Below are positions 17,607-26,330 of a stretch of DNA of 44,644 nucleotides, piece after piece; position 1 is the stretch's first letter; each line of letters opens with the position of its first letter. The notes beneath the pieces were generated by a model, which was given only the letters and a program-made list of their open reading frames with translations, searched no databases and was not told where the DNA came from. The position numbers were made by a program, and so were the translations under genes. The stretch lies in contig VGJS01000036.1 in assembly GCA_016867395.1 (NCBI GenBank), positions 1 through 44,644 on the forward strand. Direction: 5' to 3'. Source of the stretch: Candidatus Handelsmanbacteria bacterium (GTDB taxonomy: Bacteria; Latescibacterota; UBA2968; UBA8231).

Positions 17607-18665
17607 TCAGGGGCAGAGTTTCCGCACGGTGCGCAGGAAGGCCAGGTAGTTCTCGGGCGGGGTGCCCGGCAGCACCGCATCGGCGGTGGAGTAGATGTGG
17701 GGGGTATCGCGGGTCGCCGCGACCATGGCCCGGGTCAGGGCCTCGATTTCCGCCGGGTTCCCTTCGCGCAGTCTCCCCAGATCCATATTGCCCTTGGTGG
17801 AGGAGGTGGGCCGCAGGCGGTGGCGGGCCTGGGCCAGGTCGTTGTCGCCGGCCGGGGGCGGAGCCACGGTCTCGATGACATCGGCCTCGAACACATCGAA
17901 GACCCCTTCGGCGAAGAAGTGCTGGGTGCGGCCGCAGTTGTGGTACCAGAAGAGGCCGCCCCGCTCGTGGGTCCAGCAGGCGTACTCGCGCAGGCAGGGC
18001 ACATCGATGACCGAGAAGAGTTCCGGGGAGGTCATCTCCAGGCCCAGGCCCGAGGCGCTCATGAAGTCGAAACCCTCCTCCATGGCCACTTCAAAGATGA
18101 CCAGCGAGGCTTCGTACACTGCCCGCATGCTCGCGCGGTAGGTCTCCTCCAGGTCGTGCCAATGCAAAAACAGGGTGGCCTGCCCTACCTGGTGGGCCAG
18201 CCAGTAGGGGTTGACGTGGCGGATGACGATCACCCCCTCGTCCCCTACCTTGGCCCGCCACTGGCGGAAGAACTCGCGTATCTGGGGCTGGCGTAGGGCC
18301 GCGTTGCGGCAGGCGGCCTGGAAATAGGCGTGGTCCTGGGCGCTCTGCACCGGGAAGCTGGCTTCGAAGGAGCCCAGGCCCATGCCGCGGGGCACGCGGC
18401 GGGTCCAGGTGCCGGCCGAGGTGGGTAGGGTGTAGAGGACGGTGTGCTCGTCGCTGGCGGCTTCGTCGGGCGCCCAGGGGAAGATGAACTGGGTGCAGCC
18501 AACCATGAACATCGGCTCGTAGTCTAGGGCCCGGGCCAGGCGGATCTTGTCTTTGACCCCGTCGCCGGAGGGCGGGATGCCCAGCAGGCCCAGGGTGCCG
18601 GCCACCGCGTCCGGGTAGGGCAGGAAGGGCGAGAGGGGCGGGCGGTGGTCGCGCGGGCTGCGCAC
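17607..18665 (-). CDS. Uroporphyrinogen decarboxylase-family protein, 5' end probably broken
   Basis: This is a TIM-barrel protein of the UroD/MtaA/CmuA superfamily, which includes haem enzymes and corrinoid methyltransferases. It shows GMGLGSFEASFPVQSAQDH, then SASGLGLEMTSPELF, FWYHNCGRTQHFFAEGVFDV and TKGNMDLGRLREG. The GTG at 18665 is only the first usable start. Similarity (TPRRCFLDF) continues upstream to a TAG at 18705-18707, and the same frame reaches a GTG at 18770 that overlaps the stop of the upstream gene (GTGA). The original start was therefore probably 18770, with the TAG a nonsense change. Context suggests a catabolic role, not haem synthesis. Confidence 0.65.
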   Translation of the reverse strand: MRSPRDHRPPLSPFLPYPDAVAGTLGLLGIPPSGDGVKDKIRLARALDYEPMFMVGCTQFIFPWAPDEAASDEHTVLYTLPTSAGTWTRRVPRGMGLGSFEASFPVQSAQDHAYFQAACRNAALRQPQIREFFRQWRAKVGDEGVIVIRHVNPYWLAHQVGQATLFLHWHDLEETYRASMRAVYEASLVIFEVAMEEGFDFMSASGLGLEMTSPELFSVIDVPCLREYACWTHERGGLFWYHNCGRTQHFFAEGVFDVFEADVIETVAPPPAGDNDLAQARHRLRPTSSTKGNMDLGRLREGNPAEIEALTRAMVAATRDTPHIYSTADAVLPGTPPENYLAFLRTVRKLCP

Positions 18666-18766
18666 GAAGTCGAGGAAGCAGCGGCGCGGAGTGCCGGGGG
18701 CGGCCTATAGCGCTGCAGGTGTGGCGCAGCCGCCGGTCTGGCCCAAACGCGAGAGGTGGGACTCGT

Positions 18767-20374
18767 TCACGGGGCAGCCTCCAGCGCCAGTACCCAGTCC
18801 TGGAAGACCGGGGGTTTGGGGGCCGGCCATTCGCCGGCGGTGGTCAGGCCCAGGGGGTGTTCGTTGCCGGTCTTGGGGTCGAAGTAACAGGCCCGGTGCG
18901 GCCGCTCCAGGCCCTTGACCTTGAGATTGCCGGTCCAGGCGACCCAACTGGTCTCGGCGGGGATGAAGATCAGGCGCACCTGGCCGGGGATGCCGGCGGC
19001 GTAGCAGGCGACGCGGCGCTCGGCGTTCTGGTGCGGCTCCACCCATTCGGGATGGGGGGCGAACTCCCACCAGCGGAAGCGCTCCAGCAGTTTCTTTCCC
19101 AGGCCCAGCTGGCCCGAGCCGGGCAGTTTGTACGCCTGGTCCCAGGGGATAATCCCCCACGAACTGCCGTGGGGCGAGAGGCCGTAGGGCTTGGCGGCGG
19201 TGTTGACCTGCCACAGGCCATTGGCCCCGTAGGTATGGCCCGCGGCCCCGGAGAGCAGGCAGGACCAGAAGAGGAAGCGCTGCACCTCCTCGCGGCTGGA
19301 CTCCATGATCCCCTCGTAGTTGACCTCGCTGACCAGCACCGGCAGCTTTGGCTCGTGGGCCAGGGATTGTTCGAGCAGGTTGACGGTGGGGGCTAGGGAG
19401 GGGTACCCGAAGTGGCCGGTCTGGAGCATGTCCAGATCGAGGATGCCGGGGTCGTCGACCTGGTCGTGGCCCAATTGGGTGGGGTGGATGGTGAGGGGAT
19501 TGCGGCCGGCGTCGAGGGCGCGGATCTGGCGGGCCAGGTCGCCCTATTTGGCGCGCAGCTCCCGGCGGTACGCGTCGGCCTCCTCCTGGCTCCTGGGCTT
19601 GAGGTAGTAGAAAATCAGGGCCTCGCCGGCCACGCACCACACCACCGGGTACGCCCCGTACCGGGCTACCGGGTTGCGCCAGTGTTTTTCGAGCACCTGG
19701 GGTCCGGCAAAGTCCATGAAGTAACCCCAGGAGCCGACGATGCAGGGCACCAGGCCGGTGCGCACCAGGTGGGCCAGGCGCAGGTCGGCCTGTCCGAAGT
19801 AGGATGGGTTGATGCGGGAGAAGTCCTTTTCCCAGGGGAAGCCGGCCTCGTTGCGGCCTCGCTCGTCGAAGGGCTCCATGTCGGGGTACAGGCCGGCGAT
19901 GATCTGCACCACGCCGAAGCCCTTCTTCGCTCGGTCTGCGTTGAGTTCCTGGAAGTCCTTGGGCCAGCGCAGTCTTTCGCACAGGCCCATCCACCAGGTG
20001 TCGCCCTGCCAGAGAAAGGGGGTGCCGTCCTGGTGCTCCAGGTGGCGGCGCGAGGGGGCCAGGCGCAGGGGGCCGCGCTGCAGGAGCGGGTTGGCTCCGG
20101 TGTAGGGGAGGATTTCGAGTTCGCCAGGGTGGCCGTGCAGGCCGGTGCCAGTGGGGAGGGAGCAGCGGCTCTCGTAGCGGTGGACGCCGAGTTTGCCGGA
20201 GGAGTAGCGCACGTTCCAGGTCTGGTCGCCGGTCCAGAAGGCGGGCAGGAGGAGCTGGCGGTCGTCTGGGCCGGTGAAGAGCACGTCGAGCTGGACGGTG
20301 TTGAAGGGGTCGGGGTGGAGCTCTTCGGAGGTGAAGGACCATTCGAGGACCTGGTGCTGCTGGGCGCGTTTCAT
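18767..20374 (-). pseudogene. DUF5060 plus DUF4038 (GH140-like) glycoside hydrolase with in-frame TAG
   Basis: The N-terminal beta domain (VLEWSFTSEELHPDPFNTVQ to TWNVRYSSGKLGVHRYES) resembles DUF5060. The central region HLEHQDGTPFLWQGDTWWMG, with KKGFGVVQIIAG, is the DUF4038/apiosidase-like TIM barrel, and LPVLVSEVNYEGI supplies a candidate acidic residue. The C-terminal DUF5605-like part ends with WVALTG-type strands. TAG at 19544-19546 interrupts it after RRELRAK, with similarity continuing in the same frame. The ATG at 20374 has AGGAGG upstream. It would attack pectin-type or other plant glycans, by family. The stop overlaps the UroD-like reading frame. Confidence 0.72.
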
Positions 20375-20459
20375 CGGCGGCCTCCTGGATTGCTGTCTAT
20401 CCGGGTAAAATTCGATATTCCGTATCGGCTAGCCAATCAGTGGGCGTCAGGGGGTACTT

Positions 20460-21470
20460 ATGCAGCAGATCTCACGTCTGACTTTTCTCGTACATCCCTG
20501 CTGTTACGCCGCCTCGCTGCCCAGGCCGGCGAGCATAAAGGAGGGGGTGTGGCGGCAGTATCACCGCCACGAGCAGCCGGTGTTGGGGCGGTGGTACCGG
20601 ATGCTGGAGGAGATGGGAGCGGAGGACCTGGTGGTGTACCACCCCTGCTATCAGTCGGCCGAGGAGCAGGCGCTGGCGGGGCGGGGGCGGGCATTGCTGG
20701 GGGAGCGTTTCCTGACGCTGGGGGCCCGGGACATCACCAGCGAGGCCGGGGCGACGCCCGGGACTTTGGCGGCGCTGGCGCCACAGATCCGGGCAGCTTT
20801 TGCAGCGCGGGGCAAGTACGCCTGGGCGGTGCACGATCTGCGCATCGCGGTGTTCTCCTACAACTACGCGCAGGATATCCTGCGGCTGGCCGGGGACCGG
20901 GGCCTGGCCTGGGACCCGGCGCGGCTGGCCCTGCGGGCGGTGGGGGAGTCCTTCGAGGGCTGTGTCACTACCTGGAGCACCATGGTGCCGGCGTATCTGG
21001 GCGCGCCGGGTCGGGTGGAGGTCCCGTACGAATTGACGGTGCCGGACACCCGCTTCCTGCTGCGCTGCGAGTACCTGCGGCGGGTGGAGTTGGCGCAGCG
21101 CACGGCGCTCTACCTCTTTGTCGATGCACAAGGGTACCCCGTGGCCCTGTACAAGCGGGAGCGGGTGGAGCTGGCTGACCCGAGTTTCTACGCGCGGCTG
21201 CCGCTGGAGCCCGGGCAGATCGAGTTGCGCACCGGGATGGGCCGTAGTCTGTTGACGCGCAGCGGCCGGCTGCCTGAGAGCGTGCCGCCCAGCCTGGTGC
21301 GGCAGGGGGAGGGGGGGCTGGAGGTGATGGTGTCCAGCGGTAGGGGGCGCGGCGGCGAGGGGCCGCGCTTCTATCCGCGCGAGGCGCCGCTCTTCGTCGT
21401 TGGGCGTGATCTGGGGGTGGAAGAGTTCGGCGCAATAACCGAGAGGGCGCAGATCGTGCCGGAGCGGTGA
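20460..21470 (+). CDS. Unrecognised 336-residue protein
   Basis: I do not recognise a family. The frame is intact and the protein looks soluble, with no signal peptide. The N-terminal part is alpha/beta-like (ISRLTFLVHPCCYA, then AEDLVVYHPCYQSAEEQAL) with two Cys-containing VHPCCY and YHPCYQ motifs. The middle AVHDLRIAVFSYNYAQDI and VGESFEGCVTTW are followed by a beta-rich end. The ATG at 20460 follows AGGGGG. A weak promoter-like pair (TTGCTG 20390, GATATT 20414, spacing 18) lies in the 85-base divergent gap with the GH140-like gene. Its stop overlaps a GTG six bases before the Smr ATG, so the two genes form an operon. Confidence 0.7.
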   Translation: MQQISRLTFLVHPCCYAASLPRPASIKEGVWRQYHRHEQPVLGRWYRMLEEMGAEDLVVYHPCYQSAEEQALAGRGRALLGERFLTLGARDITSEAGATPGTLAALAPQIRAAFAARGKYAWAVHDLRIAVFSYNYAQDILRLAGDRGLAWDPARLALRAVGESFEGCVTTWSTMVPAYLGAPGRVEVPYELTVPDTRFLLRCEYLRRVELAQRTALYLFVDAQGYPVALYKRERVELADPSFYARLPLEPGQIELRTGMGRSLLTRSGRLPESVPPSLVRQGEGGLEVMVSSGRGRGGEGPRFYPREAPLFVVGRDLGVEEFGAITERAQIVPER

Positions 21471-21472
21471 GG

Positions 21473-21790
21473 ATGACAGAGGAAGGCGAAGAGGAGGAAC
21501 TGGTCGAACTGCCCATCGACGGGGAATTGGACCTGCACGCCTTTCGGCCCGGTGAGATCGGCGGGCTGATCCCCGATTACCTGGAAGCCTGCCGGCAGCG
21601 GGGCATTCTGAGAGTGCGCATCGTCCACGGCAAGGGGTCGGGGGCGCTGAGGCAGGGGGTGCACGCGATCCTGACGCGGCTGCCCCAGGTCGAGTCCTTT
21701 CGGACGGGCGATGCCGGCGAGGGGGGCTGGGGCGCGACGGTGGTGTTTCTCAAGCCGGGGAGGTGCTCCAAAGGCCGCGTCGGGGAATGA
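21473..21790 (+). CDS. Smr (small MutS-related) domain protein
   Basis: This is a 105-residue protein made almost wholly of one Smr domain: LDLHAFRPGEIGGLIPDYLE, then ILRVRIVHGKGSGALRQGV and GGWGATVVFLK. The LDLH and HGKGxGxLR motifs are the nuclease-associated signatures of the family. The usual LDLHG/R has Ala here. Smr domains act on nucleic acids, for instance in ribosome rescue or recombination. GGAG lies eight bases before the ATG at 21473; a GTG two codons earlier is possible. The stop codon lies inside the 5' arm of a palindromic repeat. Confidence 0.85.
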   Translation: MTEEGEEEELVELPIDGELDLHAFRPGEIGGLIPDYLEACRQRGILRVRIVHGKGSGALRQGVHAILTRLPQVESFRTGDAGEGGWGATVVFLKPGRCSKGRVGE

Positions 21791-21918
21791 CCCATTCCGG
21801 TCTTTCGCCAGGCGCGGACTTCCCGCCCTGCTCGCTTCGCTCCGCTCTCCCCTCCCCTCCTCCTGCGTCCTTCCCCTCCCGACCACCCCCCGCGAAAGAC
21901 CTCCAGGGTCATTTCCCC
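21782..21918 (+). repeat. Long imperfect-palindrome intergenic element, copy B
   Basis: The outer arm GGGGAATGACCC (21782-21793) pairs with GGGTCATTTCCCC (21906-21918) with one bulged T. After the ATTCC/TCCA internal loop, GGTCTTTCGC (21799-21808) pairs perfectly with GCGAAAGACC (21892-21901). The 83-base interior is pyrimidine-rich. The paired bases differ from copy A at both members of several pairs. The element starts within the end of the Smr gene and fills the convergent gap before the AAC(3)-like gene. Confidence 0.85.
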
Positions 21919-21932
21919 GCCGCTGTCGTTCC

Positions 21933-23082
21933 TCACCTCAAATGATAGTCAAGGAAAGTTGCAGCCCGCTCCAGGCCGGCCATGGTGAGGGCATGGCCAC
22001 CTTCTTCAACAAACAACCCGAAGCCGGCGGGGTGGCCGGAGTACTCGCGGCGGGCAGCTTCGGCAAAGGTCTCGACACCGGCCAGGGGCATGCCGGGGAC
22101 GAGCGGATGGAGACCGCCCTGGAGGCGCAACTCCTCCAGCACCAGGCCGTCGCAGGTCTCCCAGCGTTGGTGGACTTCGCCGACTGGCTGTGTCGCCCGT
22201 GGGAGGTGCAGCTTCTGCGCGAGTCGCTGGCCCAGCGGATGGGGGCTGTGGTGCAGGGGCAGGTCGTGGCGGGCCTGCCCGGCCGGTAACTCGCCCCAGC
22301 GCGGCAGGTATTGGGCGGCTTGCTGACGGGTCTCGGCGCTCACAAGAAAGAGGGGGTCCTGCCGCAGCCGGCGCAGGGCGTAGTCGCAGAGGCAGCGCAC
22401 CCGCAGGGCCCGTAAAGTACTCTGCCCTACCTGTGCCATCTGCACCACCCCTTCCTGTTCCAGCTCGGTGCCGCAGCGGAGGAAGTCGTTCTCCACCCCT
22501 GGGTGTCGCCGCATGAAGGGGAAGGTCCTGGGCGAGGCCTGGCCCTCGATGACCACGGTGCCGCGCAGTTCGTCCCAGTAGCGGTACGGCACCTCGGCCA
22601 ACTCCTCGACCAGGTGCAGCAGGGTGCAGACGTTGAAGTCCACTCCCATCAGCAAGACCCAGGCGTCCAGCTCCAGCAGGCTGTAGAAGGGGCTGTCGAA
22701 GGCGTAGTCAGTGGCGTTGTCGCGGCCGGCCAGGTCCTCGGCATGGGCGCCGATGGCCGCCAGCGGGTGCGGGGCGTGGCGGCTGCGCCGGGCGCCTGGC
22801 CAGGTGCGGGCAGTCTCGCTGATCAGCCCCTGTAGGAGGGTGTCTGCTCGCGGTCCCACACCTGCTGCGGGCCGCCCCAGAAGAAGCTGTGGTGCAAGGT
22901 GGCACCACCAGGGTGCCGGAGGGGCCCAGGCAGTCGAGCAGGGTCTGGACTACTGCCGCGCCGCCGCCGTCGAAACGCCCGAAGGACCTGCGGGAGCTGG
23001 GGACCAGCACCACCTCTCCTGGGGCGAGGCCCAACTGGCGCAGGCCGGTGTCGAGGTCGCGGGGAATGACCGGGGTATCCAC
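21933..23082 (-). pseudogene. AAC(3)-like N-acetyltransferase, two frameshifts
   Basis: The decoded sequence follows the antibiotic acetyltransferase (AAC(3)/YokD) family: LRQLGLAPGEVVLVPSSRRS, then GRFDGGGAAVVQTLL, GPSGTLVVP, LHHSFFWGGPQQVWDREQTP, LISETARTWPGARRSRHAPH and PLAAIGAHAEDLAG. Two one-base losses are needed to read it, one near 22910 (before LHHSF) and one in the G run near 22837. The start is a GTG at 23082, two bases after the aminotransferase stop. Members outside resistance settings probably acetylate unknown amines. As read, the protein would end early. Confidence 0.72.
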
Positions 23083-23083
23083 C

Positions 23084-24022
23084 TCAGGGCTGCCAGGTTT
23101 TGGCCAGTTCGGCGTACTGGCGGGCCTGGGCGGCGATGTCCAGGCCCACTTCCGCGGACCAGGCGGCCAGCAGGCGGCGGTAGAGGGGGCCTGGTTTCCC
23201 GTCGCCGACAGGCTGGAAGTTGAAGCGGGTGATCGGCACCATGCAGATGGTGGTGCTGGTGAACCACGCCTCCTCGGCTTGGCGCAGATCATAGGGCTCG
23301 ATGTCGGTTTGGCGGGTCTTGAGGCCCAGCCGGGCGGCCAGTTCCAGGCAGGCCCCGCGCGAGACCCCGCGCAGGATGTCGCGCGGCTTGGGGGTGAGGA
23401 TCTCACCCTGGCGCACCATGAAGAAGTTGTTGCCCGTGCCCTCGGTGATGAAGCCGTGCTCGTCGGTGAGCAGGGCCTGGACCCCCTTTTCCATGTGGGC
23501 GGCCTGCAACTCGGCCACCTTGTAGTGCAGCCGGCTGCGGGTCTTTGCTTTGGGGTCGAGGTAGCGGGCCGGCACCGACTGCTGTGGGGTGATGACGAAA
23601 TGCGCCCCTTCCTCGTACTTGGCGGCCATGCCCCCGATGTGGCGCACCAGCGGGAAGACGTTGATGGTGACGATGGGGCGGGTGCCCTCCCGCACCAGGG
23701 TGTCGTACAGGGGCAGGGCGCCGCGGGTGACGTCGTGCATGATCTGGAAGTCGAGGCCGTCGAGGGCCGGCAGGTTGTGCGCTACGGTCTGGTGGGTGGC
23801 CTCCTCCATCTGGGCAGGGCTGAGGCCGCAGTCGATCTCGGCGTAGCGCAGCGAGGCGTAGAGGCGCGCCAGGTGCTCGCGCAGGCGGTAGGGTTGCTGG
23901 CCGAAGGAGCGGGTCATCTCGAAGGCCATGTCCCCGTACATCAGGGCGCAGTCGAAGATGGAGATGCGGGCTTCCCGCTCGGGGATGAACTCGCCGTTGA
24001 AGTAGACGAGGCGCTGGGGCAT
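23084..24022 (-). CDS. Class IV PLP aminotransferase (D-amino-acid/branched-chain type), copy 1
   Basis: This is a 312-residue fold-type IV transaminase. It shows VYFNGEFIPEREARISIFD at the start, MYGDMAFEMTRSF, the lysine-bearing KAKTRSRLHYK region, ITEGTGNNFF for cofactor phosphate and ring binding, and ILRGVSRGACLELA. The closest types are D-alanine and branched-chain aminotransferases, and the substrate cannot be told from the motifs. A paralogue with the same KxRSRLH motif lies at 34384-35298. It lies between the unrecognised 692-residue gene (40 bases upstream) and the AAC(3)-like remnant in one leftward operon. Confidence 0.88.
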   Translation of the reverse strand: MPQRLVYFNGEFIPEREARISIFDCALMYGDMAFEMTRSFGQQPYRLREHLARLYASLRYAEIDCGLSPAQMEEATHQTVAHNLPALDGLDFQIMHDVTRGALPLYDTLVREGTRPIVTINVFPLVRHIGGMAAKYEEGAHFVITPQQSVPARYLDPKAKTRSRLHYKVAELQAAHMEKGVQALLTDEHGFITEGTGNNFFMVRQGEILTPKPRDILRGVSRGACLELAARLGLKTRQTDIEPYDLRQAEEAWFTSTTICMVPITRFNFQPVGDGKPGPLYRRLLAAWSAEVGLDIAAQARQYAELAKTWQP

Positions 24023-24062
24023 GGGGCTCTCCTGTGGTGAAGGTCGGCGCCGCCGGGGTGTT

Positions 24063-26141
24063 TCAACGGTCCCAGGGCAGTTGGTAAGAAGGCCGCCGGC
24101 AGAAGCGGTCCATGCCGAGTTTCAGTTCGAGCACCGTGCCCGGCCCTAGCTCGACTTCCAGGTACTCGCTGTCCAGTTCCTGCGCCGCGGCCTTGCCGGC
24201 GTCGTCGGTGTAGGAGACTGCGGTGAAGCGGTGTTCGGCAAAGGCGCCGGCCTGCACAATCAGGCGGCGGCCCTCCAGGGGGTGCAGGTTGGCCAGGGTC
24301 AGCTCGATGCCCTCCGGGGTGACGCGGCCCACCAGGGCAGCCACGTCCGGGGGCAGACCGGGCCGGCGCCGGTCGGCGTCGAAGTGGCGCACCTGGACCA
24401 TGAGCAGGCCGCCGTTGTAGATGGGCAGGGGCCCGCCCATGGTCAGCTGGACCAGGGCCTCGGTGGTGATGGTGCTGCGGCCGATCAGGTAGGTCTGGAA
24501 GTAGGAGTGGGTAACGGACTCGCTCCACTTCCTCTCCTTCATCTCGTTGACCTGGCGGGTCACCTCGGCCAGTTCCTGCCACTGCTTCTCGCCGTCGGGG
24601 CGGTAGCCCCAGCCGGCCTCGGCGCCCTGCAACTCCCCGCGCAGTTTCTTGAGTTGGCCGAAGACCTGGCCGATGCTGTTAACCAGGGCCTCCACCGGGT
24701 AGCGGGGGTATCCTCCTTCGAGGAAGTTTAGATAGGCGTGGTGCTGGCCGCTGAAGTCCTTGCCCTGGGCTCCGCCGCTGACCTGGTCCGAATTGTTCTG
24801 GTTGCAGTCCCGCAGCCGTTTGACCACCCCCAGGTCGTTCGGGGCTAGGCTGTCCATATAGGCGTGGACCAGGTGTACCGGGCTCATGACCCGGAATTCG
24901 TACCAGCCGCCGAGCTGTTGCTTGCGGGTGAAGCTGGGATGATCGGTGACCCGGTCGGGCCGGGTCATCCACTCGTTGGGGCTGCCGCCGTATTCGAGCA
25001 CCGCGCCCGGATCGGCGAAGTTCTGCGGCACCAGGGTCCGGCCCTGCCCGTCTTCCACGGCGTGGCTCAGCAGCATCTCGACCTGCTCCCGCACCCACTG
25101 CAACCTGCCCCTTTCGCCGGTCAGCAGGCGCTGGTTCTGGCCGCCCACCACCAGGGCGTCGCCGATGAAGTAGAAGCCGTGCGGGAAGGTCCAGCCGTAG
25201 TGCCCTCCGTACCATTTGCCGTCCAGGGTTTCGCCGACCGCGCCCGTGGGGCCGGCGTTGTCGGGCATGATCCCGTTGTTGCCAGCGTAGCGCTCCCGCC
25301 AGCCCTCCACATAGTCGAGCACCCACTGCCGGTACTTCTCCTCCCCGGTGTGGAGGTAGGCGTTCATTACCATCGAGGTGGAGAGCATGTTGGTGACGGT
25401 GTCGCAGTTGCGCAGCCGCGCCGCGTAGACCTCGCCGTAGCGCCGGGCCTTTTCCGGGTCGCGCAGGTCCATCATCGTCAGCACCCCCGGCACGTCGTAA
25501 AAGGGCAGGCCGTAGCTGTCCATCCAGGTGCCGTAGGAGTAGGGCCCGTCGAAGCGGTGGTAGGCCGGCCCATTGGGGCCCATGGCCAGGGTTCTGAAGA
25601 CCCGGTGCTGTGGGTCGTAGTTGGGCTCGGGGAGGTCGGGGTCCTCGTTGGTGAGGAAGCCGGCGAAGCGGATGGAGCGCTCGCGGTTGCGCTCATTGGC
25701 CGGATCGGCCAGGTTGAGGTAGTAGAAGAAGAGCGCCGCCTCCCCGGCGTGCATCCAGTCGTAGTCGGGCAGGTACTCCTTCACCAGCATGGTGTTCCGG
25801 CCTTCGGGGAGCTTGGAGCCGGGCACCTTGTAGCCCGAGAACTGGGCGAGGAGCGCCTCGTACTGCCCCTGGGCCAGGTCCAGGTAGCGGTCCTCGCCGC
25901 CAAGCAGGTAGAAGAGAGGCCAGCGGTGGAAGCCCTCGAAGGCGTTGTCCACCCCACCATACCCCCTGAAGCCCTCGATGTCGGGCCAGAAGATCTCGCC
26001 GCTGGGCTTCAGGTAGTGCCGGCGCAGGAAGTCCTCGGACTGGTTCATCAGCTCGATCAGGCTGCGTTCCAGGACCGCCCATTCGGGCATGGCTGCGGCT
26101 GGCCGGTGGGCGTTGATCCGCGGCATCTCTCTTGCCGTCAT
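24063..26141 (-). CDS. Large uncharacterised protein, possibly an alpha/alpha-toroid carbohydrate enzyme
   Basis: The frame is 692 residues and intact. I do not recognise the family with confidence. It is rich in helices and aromatic residues (PSGEIFWPDIEGFRGYGGVD, then LVKEYLPDYDWMHAGEAALF, GGHYGWTFPHGFYFIGDA and HSYFQTYLIGRSTITTEALV), which suggests an (alpha/alpha)6 barrel like those of glycan hydrolases and lyases, with a beta-rich C-terminal domain (VTPEGIELTLANLHP). No signal peptide is visible at the ATG at 26141, which has AAGGAAGG upstream; an ATG five codons later is also possible. It is the first gene of an operon with an aminotransferase and is divergent from the enolase-family gene. 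Confidence 0.7.
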   Translation of the reverse strand: MTAREMPRINAHRPAAAMPEWAVLERSLIELMNQSEDFLRRHYLKPSGEIFWPDIEGFRGYGGVDNAFEGFHRWPLFYLLGGEDRYLDLAQGQYEALLAQFSGYKVPGSKLPEGRNTMLVKEYLPDYDWMHAGEAALFFYYLNLADPANERNRERSIRFAGFLTNEDPDLPEPNYDPQHRVFRTLAMGPNGPAYHRFDGPYSYGTWMDSYGLPFYDVPGVLTMMDLRDPEKARRYGEVYAARLRNCDTVTNMLSTSMVMNAYLHTGEEKYRQWVLDYVEGWRERYAGNNGIMPDNAGPTGAVGETLDGKWYGGHYGWTFPHGFYFIGDALVVGGQNQRLLTGERGRLQWVREQVEMLLSHAVEDGQGRTLVPQNFADPGAVLEYGGSPNEWMTRPDRVTDHPSFTRKQQLGGWYEFRVMSPVHLVHAYMDSLAPNDLGVVKRLRDCNQNNSDQVSGGAQGKDFSGQHHAYLNFLEGGYPRYPVEALVNSIGQVFGQLKKLRGELQGAEAGWGYRPDGEKQWQELAEVTRQVNEMKERKWSESVTHSYFQTYLIGRSTITTEALVQLTMGGPLPIYNGGLLMVQVRHFDADRRRPGLPPDVAALVGRVTPEGIELTLANLHPLEGRRLIVQAGAFAEHRFTAVSYTDDAGKAAAQELDSEYLEVELGPGTVLELKLGMDRFCRRPSYQLPWDR

Positions 26142-26166
26142 ATCCTTCCTTTCGCGTGCGGCCCCG

Positions 26167-26236
26167 CCCCTGGCGAAGCCAGGGGATAAGCTGAGCACTG
26201 CTGCGCCAAGGCGCAATGGCCAGGTGGTCCCTGGCC
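26167..26236. repeat. Three tandem hairpins in a divergent gap (includes tandem-hairpin element copy 2)
   Basis: Perfect stems: CCCCTGGC/GCCAGGGG around GAA (26167-26185), TGCGCC/GGCGCA around AA (26202-26215), and GGCCAGG/CCTGGCC (26218-26236). The last two, with the preceding ATAAGCTG, repeat the order seen at 4323-4370. The 189-base gap separates two divergent operons. None of the stems has a U tract, so a regulatory or repeat origin is likelier than termination. Confidence 0.45.
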
Positions 26237-26330
26237 CCGGGATGGCCTATCTTTGCTGCCACTATCGCGGATTTTTCTGCACCGACAACCCGGATGACCA
26301 AATCATTAGCCGGCCGCGAGGAGGCAAGGG

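Noticed and set aside
1455..19546. Recoding of TAG as an amino acid, given many in-frame TAG codons in otherwise continuous reading frames.
   Set aside because: The interrupted genes also carry in-frame TAA and TGA and single-base indels, and intact genes use all three codons as ordinary stops, including TAG at 13141 and 34384.
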